A stretch of 64,000 bases of DNA from Bacteroides sp. (GCA_014801535.1 JAAVEA010000024.1:29834-93833); one strand, 5' to 3'. Counted from the stretch's first letter, positions 43,601 to 51,927 are shown. Made by a program: numbers and translations. Notes: a model not told the origin generated them from the sequence alone.

Positions 43601-43708
43601 AATCGACTCATCATCAAAATTATACTCATAATTCTGAATAACCTCCGCATTGGCCGTGAAGCCAAAGATGCAGACGGCGGAAAATAAATGTAGTAATCGT
43701 TTTCTCAT
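40664..43708 (-). CDS. Large multidomain T9SS cargo with carboxypeptidase-regulatory-like domain
   Basis: From the ATG at 43708 the protein is 1014 residues with a signal peptide (MRKRLLHLFSAVCIFGFTANA region). The in-frame ATG at 43735 adds nine polar residues and is less likely. An N-terminal beta-sandwich is followed by choice-of-anchor/CARDB-like modules (PLTVTGISATEGFSVDFNGP; EADDYSVNLYLGDELFASAE) and a C-terminal carboxypeptidase-regulatory-like fold (VSGKVTHAVSKEPLADVAIT). The T9SS tail is YDLLGRAILRLDGFTGEKKV then GIYVVNGRKIAVK. The promoter (43839-43883) matches that of the 35090 gene. Binding function is inferred only. Confidence 0.8.
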   Translation of the reverse strand: MRKRLLHLFSAVCIFGFTANAEVIQNYEYNFDDESIASTSYHPLGWGRSEDSGTYSFSEDGRSGLCMTGTQYDAESQYWNDLIITPVFTGSASIYVRGNSADSSIRFFSVTTRKDATTWNYEALNLTTELTQGEWVKVDLPPCPMDGRIGIRLHNASVDDFHADSVDTDVAAYEKLEIGMLSRVSGGSVNGDKNNQFEIEYTINIKNSGEVSYEPGDANYTLSHIFPQIEGSVCDISFPEGLAAGETKTMTVKATLTVTSEPFSYKQLAVRENISGTSKNLGSFSYTPYIPDIKLLVGGTSNEYGSTPQAYSEPYVPYISLAVADAASRMKKTVTIKNTGSAAPLTVTGISATEGFSVDFNGPLTIEAGNTADFEVELTETAAGIYRGELSIESEELATQKAHLVAALPDAGKWHEDFEGETFAPGFILSGNWGTGDIFYAYSTEGHEKVMANGTTQSELITPKLRVEEGEKMLISGYSYDYDAVFTVDYSSDRHNWINAYDSSKADYTNKFAIDKYNVMNKLMSVVAIENIPAGEWYVRINGKNMNIDDIYGYTMLPAKDELYLRESTVPAGGKVNTLYEATAEIMNLGSALEADDYSVNLYLGDELFASAETGEFAAGETKTFTMSGMPHEAGEYDARIEIVMGEDVLSSETIIVTITQETSTGDVIIVGESTRTTQNGPVYRSGNRKEEILYTKDYIEANSDGIEPGSKISSITFRGSYVYEYGSLPTIHSNLKVYVKNETAAKLEENGYESYSFSDQETMTKVFEGPIEISQMQAGGDLFTIPFDAPFEYGGEGIAVQIESVTESVSSSREINYYGVSKYDNGCVAYNNDTPFGATGRASTYIPTIGFGLSADVATVSGKVTHAVSKEPLADVAITLESPENVVYKTVTDENGEYTVSVLQPDKQYKVKASKENLDDYESEDYLDLSAMSATHHFTMTGVMTGVASISSDSLTISATEGGIIIRSVNATDVAAYDLLGRAILRLDGFTGEKKVELTSGIYVVNGRKIAVK

Positions 43709-43838
43709 ATATGATTGGTTATTAGGACGAAACATCCGCCTGAAAGTCCGTCCTCTGTTATATCTTGTAATAATCGGTTGTAAGTAAGTTTTGCCTGTTC
43801 CTCACTCTCGTCATGAATGAGTTCATAGACTTTTGTAG

Positions 43839-43883
43839 CAAATTTATCTATTATCTATGGAAATATTCTTAATATAGATTAAG
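43839..43883 (-). promoter_or_regulatory. Promoter and dyad operator of the 40664 cargo gene
   Basis: On the minus strand TAAATTTG (43839-43846), then 7 nt, then a 30-nt element (43854-43883). This has CTTAA-N6-TTAAG (43868-43883) and TCTAT-N15-ATAGA (43854-43878). It agrees with the element at 39732-39761 at 24 of 30 positions with no gap. The rest of the 388-bp gap up to the lysS start holds the lysS promoter (44048-44079) and nothing else that I can recognise. Confidence 0.75.
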
Positions 43884-44047
43884 ATGTGTAAATTATAGCA
43901 ATTATTTTTAATAAGATGATGTTATTTTGCTTGAAAACAGCTTCAGATGTGTGCCGTATATATCCTTTTACTCAACGGAAGCGTACTTCATATTATTATC
44001 CCTGTAAATACCAATCCCGCCGATCTCCCCTTCCCCTCATCCTCTTC

Positions 44048-44079
44048 TTTGCATAATCCCCGATTTTTTATTAATTTTG
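44048..44079 (+). promoter_or_regulatory. Promoter of lysS
   Basis: TTTG (44048-44051), a 20-nt spacer, then TAATTTTG (44072-44079). Transcription would start about 44086, so only the ATG at 44097 is inside the mRNA. Confidence 0.8.
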
Positions 44080-44096
44080 CAAAAAATCATGCAGTT

Positions 44097-45662
44097 ATGG
44101 CAAATCAGGAATTGACAGAACAAGAGATTGTGAGACGCAACAGCATGCAGGCTCTCCGCGACCGCGGAATTGAGCCTTATCCTGCTGCTGAATATAAAGT
44201 TACGGGGCACACTGCCGAAATCAAGGAAAATTTCTCCGACGATCTGACTCCGCCGCGTGAAGTGGCTGTGGCCGGACGCATCATGAGCCGACGCATCATG
44301 GGAAAGGCTTCTTTTATGGAGCTGCAGGATGCCGACGGACGTATACAGATCTATGTGAGCCGCGACGACCTTTGTCCCGGTGAGGATAAAGACCTCTATA
44401 ACGTGGTGTTCAAGAAACTTCTCGACATCGGTGATTTCATCGGTGTGAAGGGTTTCGTATTCCGCACCAAGACCGGTGAGATCTCCATCCATGCACAGGA
44501 ACTTACCGTGCTTGGCAAGAGCCTCCGACCCCTCCCTATCGTGAAGATGAAAGATGGCAAGGCTTACGACGCCTTCACCGATCCCGAACAGCGTTACCGC
44601 CGCCGCTATGTCGACCTTGTGGTCAATCCCGGCGTGAGGGAGATTTTCGTGAAAAAGACGAAGATGTTCAATTCCATGCGTGAATATTTCAACTCGCACG
44701 GCTATCTCGAAGTGGAGACCCCGGTGCTCCAGTCGATTCCGGGAGGTGCCGCCGCGCGTCCTTTCATCACGCATCATAACGCCCTCGACATACCCCTTTA
44801 TCTCCGCATCGCGAACGAGCTTTACCTCAAACGCCTTATCGTAGGCGGCTTCGACGGTGTGTATGAGTTCTCACGTAATTTCCGCAACGAGGGGATGGAC
44901 CGCACCCATAATCCGGAGTTCACCTGTATGGAAATCTACGTTCCTTACAAGGATTACAACTGGATGATGGATTTCACCGAGAAGATGCTTGAAAAGATAT
45001 GCCTCGACGTGAACGGATCAACCGAGGTGAAGGTGGGCGACAACGTGATTAGCTTCAAGGCTCCTTTCCGCCGTGTAACCATGACAGATGCTATCCGCGA
45101 GAAAACAGGATTCGACATAACCGGAAAGAGCGAAGAGGAACTCCGCGCTTTCTGCAAGGAACACGGAATTGAGGTGGAAGACTCAATGGGCAAGGGGAAA
45201 CTTATCGATGAGATATTCGGCGAAACATGCGAAGGCGACTTCATTCAGCCCACTTTCATCACCGACTATCCTATCGAGATGTCGCCCCTCACCAAACGTC
45301 ATCGCAACAACCCTGACCTCACCGAACGTTTCGAACTGATGGTCAACGGTAAGGAATTGGCCAACGCATACTCTGAGCTTAACGACCCGATCGACCAGTA
45401 TGAGCGTTTCGTGGAGCAGATGCGCCTTGCCGACAAAGGTGACGATGAAGCCATGATTATCGATGCCGACTTCATCCGCGCTCTCGAATACGGAATGCCC
45501 CCTACTTCAGGAATGGGTATCGGAATGGATCGCCTCTGTATGCTCCTCACCGGTCAGTCGACAATTCAGGAGGTTCTCCTTTTCCCGCAGATGCGTCCCG
45601 AGGTGAAGGCGAAGGCTGAAAATGCCGAGGAAGATGAAAAAGAGAGTGGAAAAGAGAATTGA
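44097..45662 (+). CDS. lysS: Lysyl-tRNA synthetase (class II)
   Basis: From the ATG at 44097 the protein is 521 residues, beginning [20 protein letters not shown]. An upstream in-frame ATG (43947) lies before the promoter and is rejected. An OB-fold anticodon-binding domain (about 60-165) is followed by the class II core with motif 2 ([20 protein letters not shown]) and motif 3 ([15 protein letters not shown]). It charges tRNA-Lys. The C-terminal tail and the sequence after the stop run into an A/G-rich repeat (45643-45746), so the last dozen residues are probably low-complexity extension. Confidence 0.97.
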   Translation: MANQELTEQEIVRRNSMQALRDRGIEPYPAAEYKVTGHTAEIKENFSDDLTPPREVAVAGRIMSRRIMGKASFMELQDADGRIQIYVSRDDLCPGEDKDLYNVVFKKLLDIGDFIGVKGFVFRTKTGEISIHAQELTVLGKSLRPLPIVKMKDGKAYDAFTDPEQRYRRRYVDLVVNPGVREIFVKKTKMFNSMREYFNSHGYLEVETPVLQSIPGGAAARPFITHHNALDIPLYLRIANELYLKRLIVGGFDGVYEFSRNFRNEGMDRTHNPEFTCMEIYVPYKDYNWMMDFTEKMLEKICLDVNGSTEVKVGDNVISFKAPFRRVTMTDAIREKTGFDITGKSEEELRAFCKEHGIEVEDSMGKGKLIDEIFGETCEGDFIQPTFITDYPIEMSPLTKRHRNNPDLTERFELMVNGKELANAYSELNDPIDQYERFVEQMRLADKGDDEAMIIDADFIRALEYGMPPTSGMGIGMDRLCMLLTGQSTIQEVLLFPQMRPEVKAKAENAEEDEKESGKEN

Positions 45663-45746
45663 AAAAGTGAGTGGAAAAGGGAATTGAAAAGTGAGTGATG
45701 AAAATGAAATTGGAAAAGTAAGTGGTAAAAAGAGCTTGGAAAAGCG
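45643..45746 (+). repeat. A/G-rich tandem repeat at the lysS 3' end
   Basis: Diverged units of about 24-27 bp built on GAGTGGAAAAG and GAATTGAAAAG cross the lysS stop codon (45660-45662). They continue to the start of the 9-bp array. Confidence 0.65.
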
Positions 45747-45747
45747 G

Positions 45748-45819
45748 CCTCCGATAATTCCAATAATTCCGATAACTCCGATAATTCCAATCCCTCCGAT
45801 AACTCCGATAACTCCAATC
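45748..45819 (+). repeat. 9-bp tandem array in the gpsA leader
   Basis: Eight 9-bp units (CCTCCGATA, ATTCCGATA, ACTCCGATA, ATTCCAATA) end 7 nt before the gpsA ATG. The same unit is translated inside porW. Confidence 0.9.
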
Positions 45820-45826
45820 AAGAATA

Positions 45827-46828
45827 ATGGAGGCCATTAAAAAAATTGCAGTTATAGGAGGCGGGAGCTGGGCCACAGCTCTCGCCAAACTGCTTTTGGC
45901 AAACTGCGACCGCATCGTGTGGTATATGCACCGTCAGGACCGCATCGACGACTTCATCAAATCAGGACATAACCCCGTTTATCTCAGCGACGTGAGTTTC
46001 GACACCTCGCGCATCGACTTCACTTCCGACATCGACCATGCCTGCCGTGAGGCCGACACGCTCCTTTTCGTTACACCCTCACCCTATTTCCGCGATACGG
46101 CCGATAAGATTACCGTCGATATTTCGGAAAAGAATGTGGTGTCGGCCGTGAAAGGGATTGTGCCCGACCATAACATGATCATCACCGATTATATTGTGAA
46201 GCGTTTCGGGTGCGACCCCGACAATATGCTGGTCATCGGTGGTCCGTGCCATGCTGAGGAAGTGGCCCTCGAACGCCTCAGCTATCTCACCATAGGCTGC
46301 CACGACATTGCCAAGAGCCGCGAATTCGCTGCTTTCCTTGTCGGGAAAAGGATGAAGACCATCATATCTACCGATGTCGACGGCATTGAATATGCAGCCG
46401 TGCTCAAGAACGTATATGCTATAATGGCTGGTATTATCAACGGAATGAAGACCGGCGATAATTTCATGGCCATGATGGTCTGCAACGCAATCCGGGAGAT
46501 GGATCGATTCATCGATGCCATCGCCCCGATGCCATCGCGCGACATAGATCGCTCCGCATATCTGGGCGACCTTCTCGTCACGGCCTACAGCCGCTTCTCG
46601 CGAAATCACAACTTCGGCTCGATGATTGGCAAAGGATACAGCGTGAAGGCGGCCATGATGGAGATGGCCATGGTGGCCGAAGGGTATTACGGCACCAAGT
46701 GCATACACGAGATCAACGCCGCCGGTCCCGACGTAGAGATGCCCATCCTCAACTGCGTTTACGAAATCCTATACGAAGGGAAAAATCCCCGCCGCGCCAT
46801 CAAAGGGATCACCGGCTCATTCACCTAA
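45827..46828 (+). CDS. gpsA: NAD(P)H-dependent glycerol-3-phosphate dehydrogenase
   Basis: The 333-residue protein has the nucleotide-binding motif VIGGGSWATALAKLL (Gly11-Gly13), the GGPCHAEEVALERLSYLTIG block, the catalytic lysine in AAVLKNVYAIMAGI, and YSRFSRNHNFGSMIGKGYS. It reduces dihydroxyacetone phosphate to sn-glycerol 3-phosphate for phospholipid synthesis. No promoter is seen between lysS and gpsA, so they are probably cotranscribed. The leader is made of the 9-bp array. Confidence 0.96.
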   Translation: MEAIKKIAVIGGGSWATALAKLLLANCDRIVWYMHRQDRIDDFIKSGHNPVYLSDVSFDTSRIDFTSDIDHACREADTLLFVTPSPYFRDTADKITVDISEKNVVSAVKGIVPDHNMIITDYIVKRFGCDPDNMLVIGGPCHAEEVALERLSYLTIGCHDIAKSREFAAFLVGKRMKTIISTDVDGIEYAAVLKNVYAIMAGIINGMKTGDNFMAMMVCNAIREMDRFIDAIAPMPSRDIDRSAYLGDLLVTAYSRFSRNHNFGSMIGKGYSVKAAMMEMAMVAEGYYGTKCIHEINAAGPDVEMPILNCVYEILYEGKNPRRAIKGITGSFT

Positions 46829-46890
46829 ACTCTCGCCCTCACCAAAGCGTTATAACTATGGAGCCCCCATAGGCGCAATAGCCCTTGCAC

Positions 46891-46981
46891 GCGCCTTGGG
46901 TCTTGCTCGCCCCTTGGGCCTTGAATGCGCCTTAGGTCTTGCACTCCCCCTTGGGTCTTGCTCGCGCCTTGGACCTTGAAT
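46891..46981 (+). repeat. 18-bp tandem repeat after gpsA
   Basis: Five units of 18-19 bp. Two forms alternate: GCGCCTTGGGTCTTGCTC and GCGCCTTGGACCTTGAAT. Confidence 0.85.
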
Positions 46982-47016
46982 GCGGAGCCACGGGGCGGGA
47001 GCCTCCGAGCTTCCGC

Positions 47017-47051
47017 AAAATCCGAGGGGCTCAATGCCCCGCAGGATTTTT
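47017..47051 (+). terminator. Terminator-like hairpin downstream of gpsA
   Basis: AAAATCC (47017-47023) pairs with GGATTTT (47044-47050) and GGGGC (47026-47030) with GCCCC (47036-47040). The 3' arm ends in a five-T run. Confidence 0.7.
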
Positions 47052-47085
47052 CAGAGCCACAGCCTATCCGAAGCTTGCGCCAATA

Positions 47086-47174
47086 GTCGCTGTTTGTTTC
47101 GGCGTAGGGCGCCTCAGGTGCCCGAAAAGCCCGAAAAGCCCGAATAGCCCGAATAGCCCGAAAAGCCCCAAAGG
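47086..47174 (+). repeat. REP-like element A with 9-bp tail array
   Basis: A 39-nt core (47086-47124) contains GTAG (47104-47107) followed by the stem GGCGCC/GGTGCC (47108-47113, 47117-47122; loop TCA, one G.T pair). Six 9-bp units (CCCGAAAAG, CCCGAATAG) follow from 47121 to 47174. The core recurs at 48749, 53976 and 54042. Confidence 0.8.
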
Positions 47175-47213
47175 CATAAAAAAATAAAAGCAATTATAAA
47201 AAATAATAACCCT

Positions 47214-48518
47214 ATGAAGACAATTGATCTTAACATTCAGGATGCTGTCTATTTCGCAGAAAAAGAATATGAAGCCCTGAAAGATAAATCAGTAGAAGCT
47301 ATCACTACCCTTGAAGAGGGCACAGGAGCCGGTAACGATTTCCTCGGTTGGCTCGACCTCCCCTCAAAAACACCCGAAACTCTTGTTGATCGCATTATAG
47401 CCACCGCAGACCGTCTTCGCGAAAACTGCGACTACGTTGTTTGCGTAGGTATCGGCGGCTCTTATCTCGGCGCCAAAGCCGTGAATTTCGCACTCGCCGA
47501 TTCTTTCGCCGATTTCTATGCTCCCAAACCCAAGGAGCCGAAAGTGCTTTACGCCGGTCAGAACATCGGTGAAGACTATCTCGCAGAGCTTCAGAAGCTC
47601 CTCGAAGGTAAGAAGTTCGGCATCGTGGTTATCTCCAAGTCAGGCACCACCACCGAACCCGCAATCGCTTTCCGCCTGTTGAAGAACCAGCTTGAGCAGC
47701 AGGCCGGCAAGGAAGCTGCCAAAGACCTTATCGTGGCAATCACCGACGAGAAGAAAGGCGCCCTCCGCACTATGGCTGATCAGGAAGGTTATGAAACATA
47801 TGTTATCCCCGACAACGTTGGCGGACGTTTCTCTGTACTCACTCCCGTAGGCCTTCTCCCCATCGCTTGCGCCGGACACGATATCAAGAAACTCCTCGCA
47901 GGTGCTAAAGATATGGAGCAGACCACGCTCCACCCCTCTCCCGAGAACCCCGCACAGGAATATGCACGTCTCCGCAACGCTCTCTATCAGAGTGGCAAGA
48001 AGATTGAGATTCTTGTTAACTTCGATCCCAAGCTCCATTATTTCTCAGAGTGGTGGAAACAGCTCTACGGTGAGAGCGAGGGTAAAGACGGCAAGGGTAT
48101 CTTCCCCGCATCCGTAGACTTCACCACCGATCTCCACTCTATGGGTCAGTGGATTCAGGACGGCGAGCGCACCATCTTCGAGACTGTGATCTCAGTTAAG
48201 AAGCCGGCTCTCACCCACCGCATCCCCATGAACGCATCCGACCTCGACGGCATCAACTATATCGCCGACAAACGTATCGACGAAGTGAACAAGATGGCCG
48301 AACTCGGAACCAAGATGGCTCACGTTGACGGCGGTGTGCCCAACATCAAGATCGAGATCCCCTCTCTTGATGAATACAGCCTCGGACAGCTCATCTACTT
48401 CTTCGAGAAAGCCTGCGGCATCTCAGGATACATGCTCGGTGTGAACCCCTTCAACCAGCCGGGTGTAGAAGCTTATAAAAAGAATATGTTCAAACTCCTC
48501 AAAAAGCCCGGATATTAA
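47214..48518 (+). CDS. pgi: Glucose-6-phosphate isomerase
   Basis: The 434-residue protein has [15 protein letters not shown] (sugar phosphate loop), [16 protein letters not shown], the [20 protein letters not shown] block and a C-terminal [19 protein letters not shown] with the active-site Lys. It interconverts glucose 6-phosphate and fructose 6-phosphate. Length fits the shorter bacterial type. Codon use is strongly biased (GTG, CTC, ATC rich), as expected of a highly expressed gene. No clear promoter is seen in the repeat-filled upstream gap. Confidence 0.97.
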   Translation: MKTIDLNIQDAVYFAEKEYEALKDKSVEAITTLEEGTGAGNDFLGWLDLPSKTPETLVDRIIATADRLRENCDYVVCVGIGGSYLGAKAVNFALADSFADFYAPKPKEPKVLYAGQNIGEDYLAELQKLLEGKKFGIVVISKSGTTTEPAIAFRLLKNQLEQQAGKEAAKDLIVAITDEKKGALRTMADQEGYETYVIPDNVGGRFSVLTPVGLLPIACAGHDIKKLLAGAKDMEQTTLHPSPENPAQEYARLRNALYQSGKKIEILVNFDPKLHYFSEWWKQLYGESEGKDGKGIFPASVDFTTDLHSMGQWIQDGERTIFETVISVKKPALTHRIPMNASDLDGINYIADKRIDEVNKMAELGTKMAHVDGGVPNIKIEIPSLDEYSLGQLIYFFEKACGISGYMLGVNPFNQPGVEAYKKNMFKLLKKPGY

Positions 48519-48529
48519 TCAGGCGTATA

Positions 48530-48690
48530 GGCTTAATAAGCATAAATAAGCGATTTCGGCTTAATTAGCAGGAATAAGCTTTTGAGCTTAATTAGCCGGA
48601 ATAAGCTTATAGGCTTAATAAGCATAAATAAGCTTTGGGCTTAATTACTTAGAATAAGCTTTAGGCTTAATGGGCGGAATAGGCATTCCT
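48530..48690 (+). repeat. 27-bp tandem repeat after pgi
   Basis: Six units start with (G/A)GCTTAAT at 48530, 48558, 48585, 48612, 48638 and 48664 (spacing 26-28 bp). Each unit typically ends in ATAAGC. The first lies 12 nt after the pgi stop codon. Confidence 0.88.
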
Positions 48691-48700
48691 ATTCCGCCCA
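48671..48700 (+). terminator. pgi terminator
   Basis: A perfect 13-bp stem (48671-48683 with 48688-48700, loop CATT) is followed by TTATTATTTT. It is formed from the last unit of the 27-bp array. Confidence 0.8.
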
Positions 48701-48748
48701 TTATTATTTTAGCGCTCTGCGCCCTGTGCCCTCCTGCCCCAATATTCC

Positions 48749-48806
48749 CTGTTTGTTTCGGCGTAGGGCGCCTCAGGTGCCCGAAAAGCCCGGAAAGCCC
48801 GAAAAG
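48749..48806 (+). repeat. REP-like element B with 9-bp tail array
   Basis: A 35-nt core is identical to element A from its CTGTTTGTTTC onward. GTAG is at 48763-48766 and the stem pairs 48767-48772 with 48776-48781. Three 9-bp units follow (CCCGAAAAG, CCCGGAAAG, CCCGAAAAG; 48780-48806). Confidence 0.8.
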
Positions 48807-48883
48807 CCGGAAGGCTTTCGGGCTTCCACTGCAAAAATTTTGCAGCCATTTATAATTTTTTAGAAAAATAAAAGAGAGAAATA

Positions 48884-48915
48884 TTTCATTTCGGCAGCAA
48901 ATCATGTTATCTTTG
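48884..48915 (+). promoter_or_regulatory. Promoter of recA
   Basis: TTTC (48884-48887), a 20-nt spacer, then TATCTTTG (48908-48915). The -33 box matches three of four bases. No LexA-like dyad is visible around it. Confidence 0.6.
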
Positions 48916-48941
48916 CATCAAAATAAAAATAAGGAAGAAAA

Positions 48942-50153
48942 ATGGCAAAGAAAAAATCAGCAAGCAAAAAAGCGCCGGCCGTACGCATCACCGATGCCGA
49001 TGAGAAACGTAAGGCACTCGGCGTTACCATGCAGCATCTCGAAAAAGATTTCGGTGCCGGCACGGTAATGCGCCTCGGCGATGAAGCTGTTCAGGATATA
49101 GAGACAATTCCCACCGGTTCCATCGGACTCGACTACGCTCTTGGCGTCGGAGGGATCCCGCGCGGCCGTATCACCGAAATCTACGGCCCGGAATCTTCAG
49201 GTAAGACCACCCTCGCCATCCATATCATCGCAGAAGCACAGAAACAGGGAGGCATATGCGCCATAATCGATGCCGAACATGCCTTCGACCGCTTCTACGC
49301 CGAAAAATTAGGTGTCGACGTGAATAACCTCTGGATCGCACAGCCCGACAACGGTGAGCAGGCGCTCGACATCGCCGAGCAGCTTATCAATTCAGGAGCT
49401 ATCGACGTGCTCGTTATCGACTCTGTGGCCGCTCTGACCCCCAAGGCCGAAATCGAAGGGGAGATGGGCGAGAAAAACGTGGGACTGCATGCACGTCTCA
49501 TGTCGCAGGCTATGCGTAAGCTTACAGGCACTATCGCGCGGACCCGCACATGCTGCATCTTCATCAACCAGATCCGTGAGAAGATCGGCGTAATGTTCGG
49601 CAATCCCGAAACAACCACCGGCGGCAACGCGCTTAAATTCTACGCTACAGTCCGCATCGACATCCGTCCCTCCACTTTCATCAAGGAGGGGGATAACTCT
49701 ATCGGCCGTCTTATCAAGGTAAAAGTAGTGAAGAATAAGGTGGCACCCCCATTCATGCGCGCTGAATTCGACATCATGTTCGGCGAAGGGATCTCACGCT
49801 CCGGTGAGATTATCGATCTCGGTGTGGAATATGACGTGATCAAGAAATCGGGTGCATGGTTCTCTTATCAGGGCAAGAAACTCGGTCAGGGACGCGATGC
49901 CGTGAAGCGTGTGATCGAAAGCCAGCCCGAACTCATGGAAGAACTCGGCAAGAAAGTGATGGAGGCCATGAAAGAGAACAAGGCCAACGAGAAGAAGGAG
50001 AAAGCAAAGAAGAATCCGGCTCTCCCACAGCCTGAGACCACTCGTTCGGAAACAGACGATGACGAACCTATCGACGACGGATACGAACCCGAGGAGGAAG
50101 CTCCGGCTGAAGACCTCTTCGGAGATGATTTCGAACTCGATGTGGAGGAGTAA
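48942..50153 (+). CDS. recA: DNA recombinase RecA
   Basis: The 403-residue protein has the P-loop GPESSGKTT (82-90), the IDAEHAFD and [10 protein letters not shown] blocks, the L2-region [15 protein letters not shown] and the usual RecA C-terminus. A Lys/Glu-rich tail of about 50 residues ending DDFELDVEE follows. It forms filaments on single-stranded DNA for recombination and SOS signalling. The basic Lys-rich N-terminus ([10 protein letters not shown]) and acidic tail are usual for Bacteroidetes RecA. It is convergent with the ABC operon, with only 10 nt between stops. Confidence 0.98.
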   Translation: MAKKKSASKKAPAVRITDADEKRKALGVTMQHLEKDFGAGTVMRLGDEAVQDIETIPTGSIGLDYALGVGGIPRGRITEIYGPESSGKTTLAIHIIAEAQKQGGICAIIDAEHAFDRFYAEKLGVDVNNLWIAQPDNGEQALDIAEQLINSGAIDVLVIDSVAALTPKAEIEGEMGEKNVGLHARLMSQAMRKLTGTIARTRTCCIFINQIREKIGVMFGNPETTTGGNALKFYATVRIDIRPSTFIKEGDNSIGRLIKVKVVKNKVAPPFMRAEFDIMFGEGISRSGEIIDLGVEYDVIKKSGAWFSYQGKKLGQGRDAVKRVIESQPELMEELGKKVMEAMKENKANEKKEKAKKNPALPQPETTRSETDDDEPIDDGYEPEEEAPAEDLFGDDFELDVEE

Positions 50154-50163
50154 ACCGTAAAAC

Positions 50164-50892
50164 CTAAACTTCTATCAATGAATAGTCAGGGTCTGACCTC
50201 ACGGTCAGGCCCTTCTCTTTATCCAATATCCAGAAACGGTCGGAAAGACGCAGGGCTATCTCAAGATCATGTGTGGAGACAAAGATTGTCTTCCCTTCGC
50301 TTCTTGCCAGTTGGCCGAGAAGTTTCATCAGCTCCACCTTGCTCGGATAGTCGAGAAATGCGGTGGGCTCGTCGAGGAATATCACCGGAGTGTCCTGCGC
50401 CAGTGCCTTAGCTATCATCACCTTCTGCCTCTCGCCGTCGCTCAGGCTCTGCACCTCTCTCTTCCGCAGATTCTCTATCCCCACAAGCCTTATGGCCTTA
50501 TCCACGGCCTCCCGGTCGGCATCCGACATCCCTCCCCAGAATCCCGTATAAGGCGCTCGCCCGAGCCCCACGAGCGCTTCGGCATCCATATTCTCAAGCA
50601 CCGGTTTCTCGGTCAGCACCACACTTACCGTGCGCGCCAATTCACGCCCGTGAAAATCCCCAAGCGCTTTCCCTCCTATCTCCACTCTCCCTTCCAACGG
50701 CGGCTGGAAACCGGCCAAGGTGCGCATCAGAGTTGATTTTCCGGCTCCGTTACGCCCTAAGAGAGCCGTCAGCTCTCCGGCATAAAGCGAAGCATTGAAA
50801 TGCTCTCCTACACGCCTCTCCGTGCGCCCCCGACGATAACCCGTGGTCAGATCAATCGCTTTTATGGTCTCTCTTTTTTCCATATCTCTCAT
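50164..50892 (-). CDS. ABC transporter ATPase, FecE/BtuD-like
   Basis: From the ATG at 50892 (overlapping the permease stop as ATGA) the protein is 242 residues. An ATG eight codons upstream would overlap the permease by 28 bp. Walker A is GRNGAGKST (46-54), the signature is LSDGERQKV, Walker B is VIFLDEPTAFLD and the H-loop is STHDLE. It powers import of iron-siderophore, haem or cobalamin across the inner membrane. It is last gene of the operon. Confidence 0.92.
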   Translation of the reverse strand: MRDMEKRETIKAIDLTTGYRRGRTERRVGEHFNASLYAGELTALLGRNGAGKSTLMRTLAGFQPPLEGRVEIGGKALGDFHGRELARTVSVVLTEKPVLENMDAEALVGLGRAPYTGFWGGMSDADREAVDKAIRLVGIENLRKREVQSLSDGERQKVMIAKALAQDTPVIFLDEPTAFLDYPSKVELMKLLGQLARSEGKTIFVSTHDLEIALRLSDRFWILDKEKGLTVRSDPDYSLIEV

Positions 50893-51896
50893 CCTCTTCT
50901 CTTGAAAATCACCCATAAGATTACAGGAACTCCGATAAGGGGTGTCACCGCGTTCAGCGGAAGCATTATGTCTGACGGAAGCAGGCAGAGAAGATTACAT
51001 AGAAGCCCGGTCACTCCCCCTGTCAATATACACCCAGGAATTATCACCCTGTGATCGGAGGTGCGGAATATCATTCTCGCTATATGCGGCACGGCAAGCC
51101 CTATAAACCCTATCGGGCCGCAGAAAGCCGTCACAACCGAAGTCAGCACCCCGGTGGCTATAAGAAGCAGATTTCTCACCCTCTGCATGTTCACACCTAA
51201 GTTGCGCGCATAATTCTCTCCTAAAAGAATTAGGTTGAGAGGCTTCATGAGAACCACCGCAAGCAGCAGCCCGATCCCCGTAGCCATCGAGAACACGGGT
51301 AGTTGATCGCGCGATACGCTCCCGAACGAACCCATCCCCCACATCGTGAAGCTCTGTATCCCCTCCGCCGAGGAGAGATAGTTGAGCAGTGTCACCACCG
51401 ATGAGGTGAGATAACCGGTCATGATACCGGCGATGAGCAGCATGAGATCGCTTTTGAGCCATACGGAGAAGAGCAGCAGCAGTCCCATCACGGCAAGGCT
51501 TCCTGCCAACGCTCCAATAAGCACGGCCACATAGCCTCCGGCCGTGAATCCGGCGAAGCTCACGGTTCCGCCCAAAAGCAGCATCACAAGAGCCACACCC
51601 AGACCCGCTCCCGAAGTGATTCCCAGAATTGAAGGACCTGCCAACGGATTTCGGAAAGCTGTCTGTAGCAGTAATCCGGCAGTGGTGAGGGAAGCTCCGG
51701 CAAGAAGAGCCGTGACAGCCTGAGGCACTCGGCTTCCGAGAACGATAAAAGCCGCCGGCCCCCCCTCGGTGTCTCCGTGCAGAAGAATATCTGTCACCTC
51801 TCCGGCCGGTATATCTACCGAGCCGGTAAAGAGATTCAGCAGGAAGAGCCCCACCGTCATTAAAATCAATATGATAAATCTTATAACCATGCGCAT
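50889..51896 (-). CDS. FecCD-family ABC permease
   Basis: The 335-residue protein has about ten hydrophobic segments and the FecCD signatures RVPQAVTALLAGASLTTAGL, NPLAGPSILGITSGAGLGVA, LLGENYARNLGV and a CGPIGFIGLAVPHIAR block near the C-terminus. It is the membrane channel of a metal-chelate or cobalamin importer. The start is 31 nt after the substrate-binding gene stop. Confidence 0.92.
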   Translation of the reverse strand: MRMVIRFIILILMTVGLFLLNLFTGSVDIPAGEVTDILLHGDTEGGPAAFIVLGSRVPQAVTALLAGASLTTAGLLLQTAFRNPLAGPSILGITSGAGLGVALVMLLLGGTVSFAGFTAGGYVAVLIGALAGSLAVMGLLLLFSVWLKSDLMLLIAGIMTGYLTSSVVTLLNYLSSAEGIQSFTMWGMGSFGSVSRDQLPVFSMATGIGLLLAVVLMKPLNLILLGENYARNLGVNMQRVRNLLLIATGVLTSVVTAFCGPIGFIGLAVPHIARMIFRTSDHRVIIPGCILTGGVTGLLCNLLCLLPSDIMLPLNAVTPLIGVPVILWVIFKRRG

Positions 51897-51927
51897 ATAT
51901 TTCCTTCAGTCAATTAATCCTGAGCCG

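Larger units (their letters stand above)
46829..47213. other. Repeat-filled intergenic region gpsA-pgi
   Basis: This 385-bp gap has no gene. It contains, in order, five 18-19-bp units (46891-46981), a strong hairpin (47017-47051), a REP-like core (47086-47124) and a 9-bp array (47121-47174). Short open frames through it simply translate the repeats. Confidence 0.8.
48519..48941. other. Repeat-filled intergenic region pgi-recA
   Basis: This 423-bp gap has no gene. It holds a 27-bp tandem array (48530-48690), the pgi terminator hairpin (48671-48700), REP-like element B (48749-48806), a 17-nt palindrome (48829-48845) and the recA promoter (48884-48915). Confidence 0.8.

Noticed and set aside
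45507..45915. Several minus-strand frames opposite the lysS end and gpsA start
   Set aside because: They read the 9-bp array antisense (repeating L-S-E and G-I-I patterns) and overlap real genes.
46939..47187. Open frames through the gpsA-pgi gap on both strands
   Set aside because: They only translate the 18-bp and 9-bp arrays (repeated S-P-K or R-A-I residues) and have no promoter.
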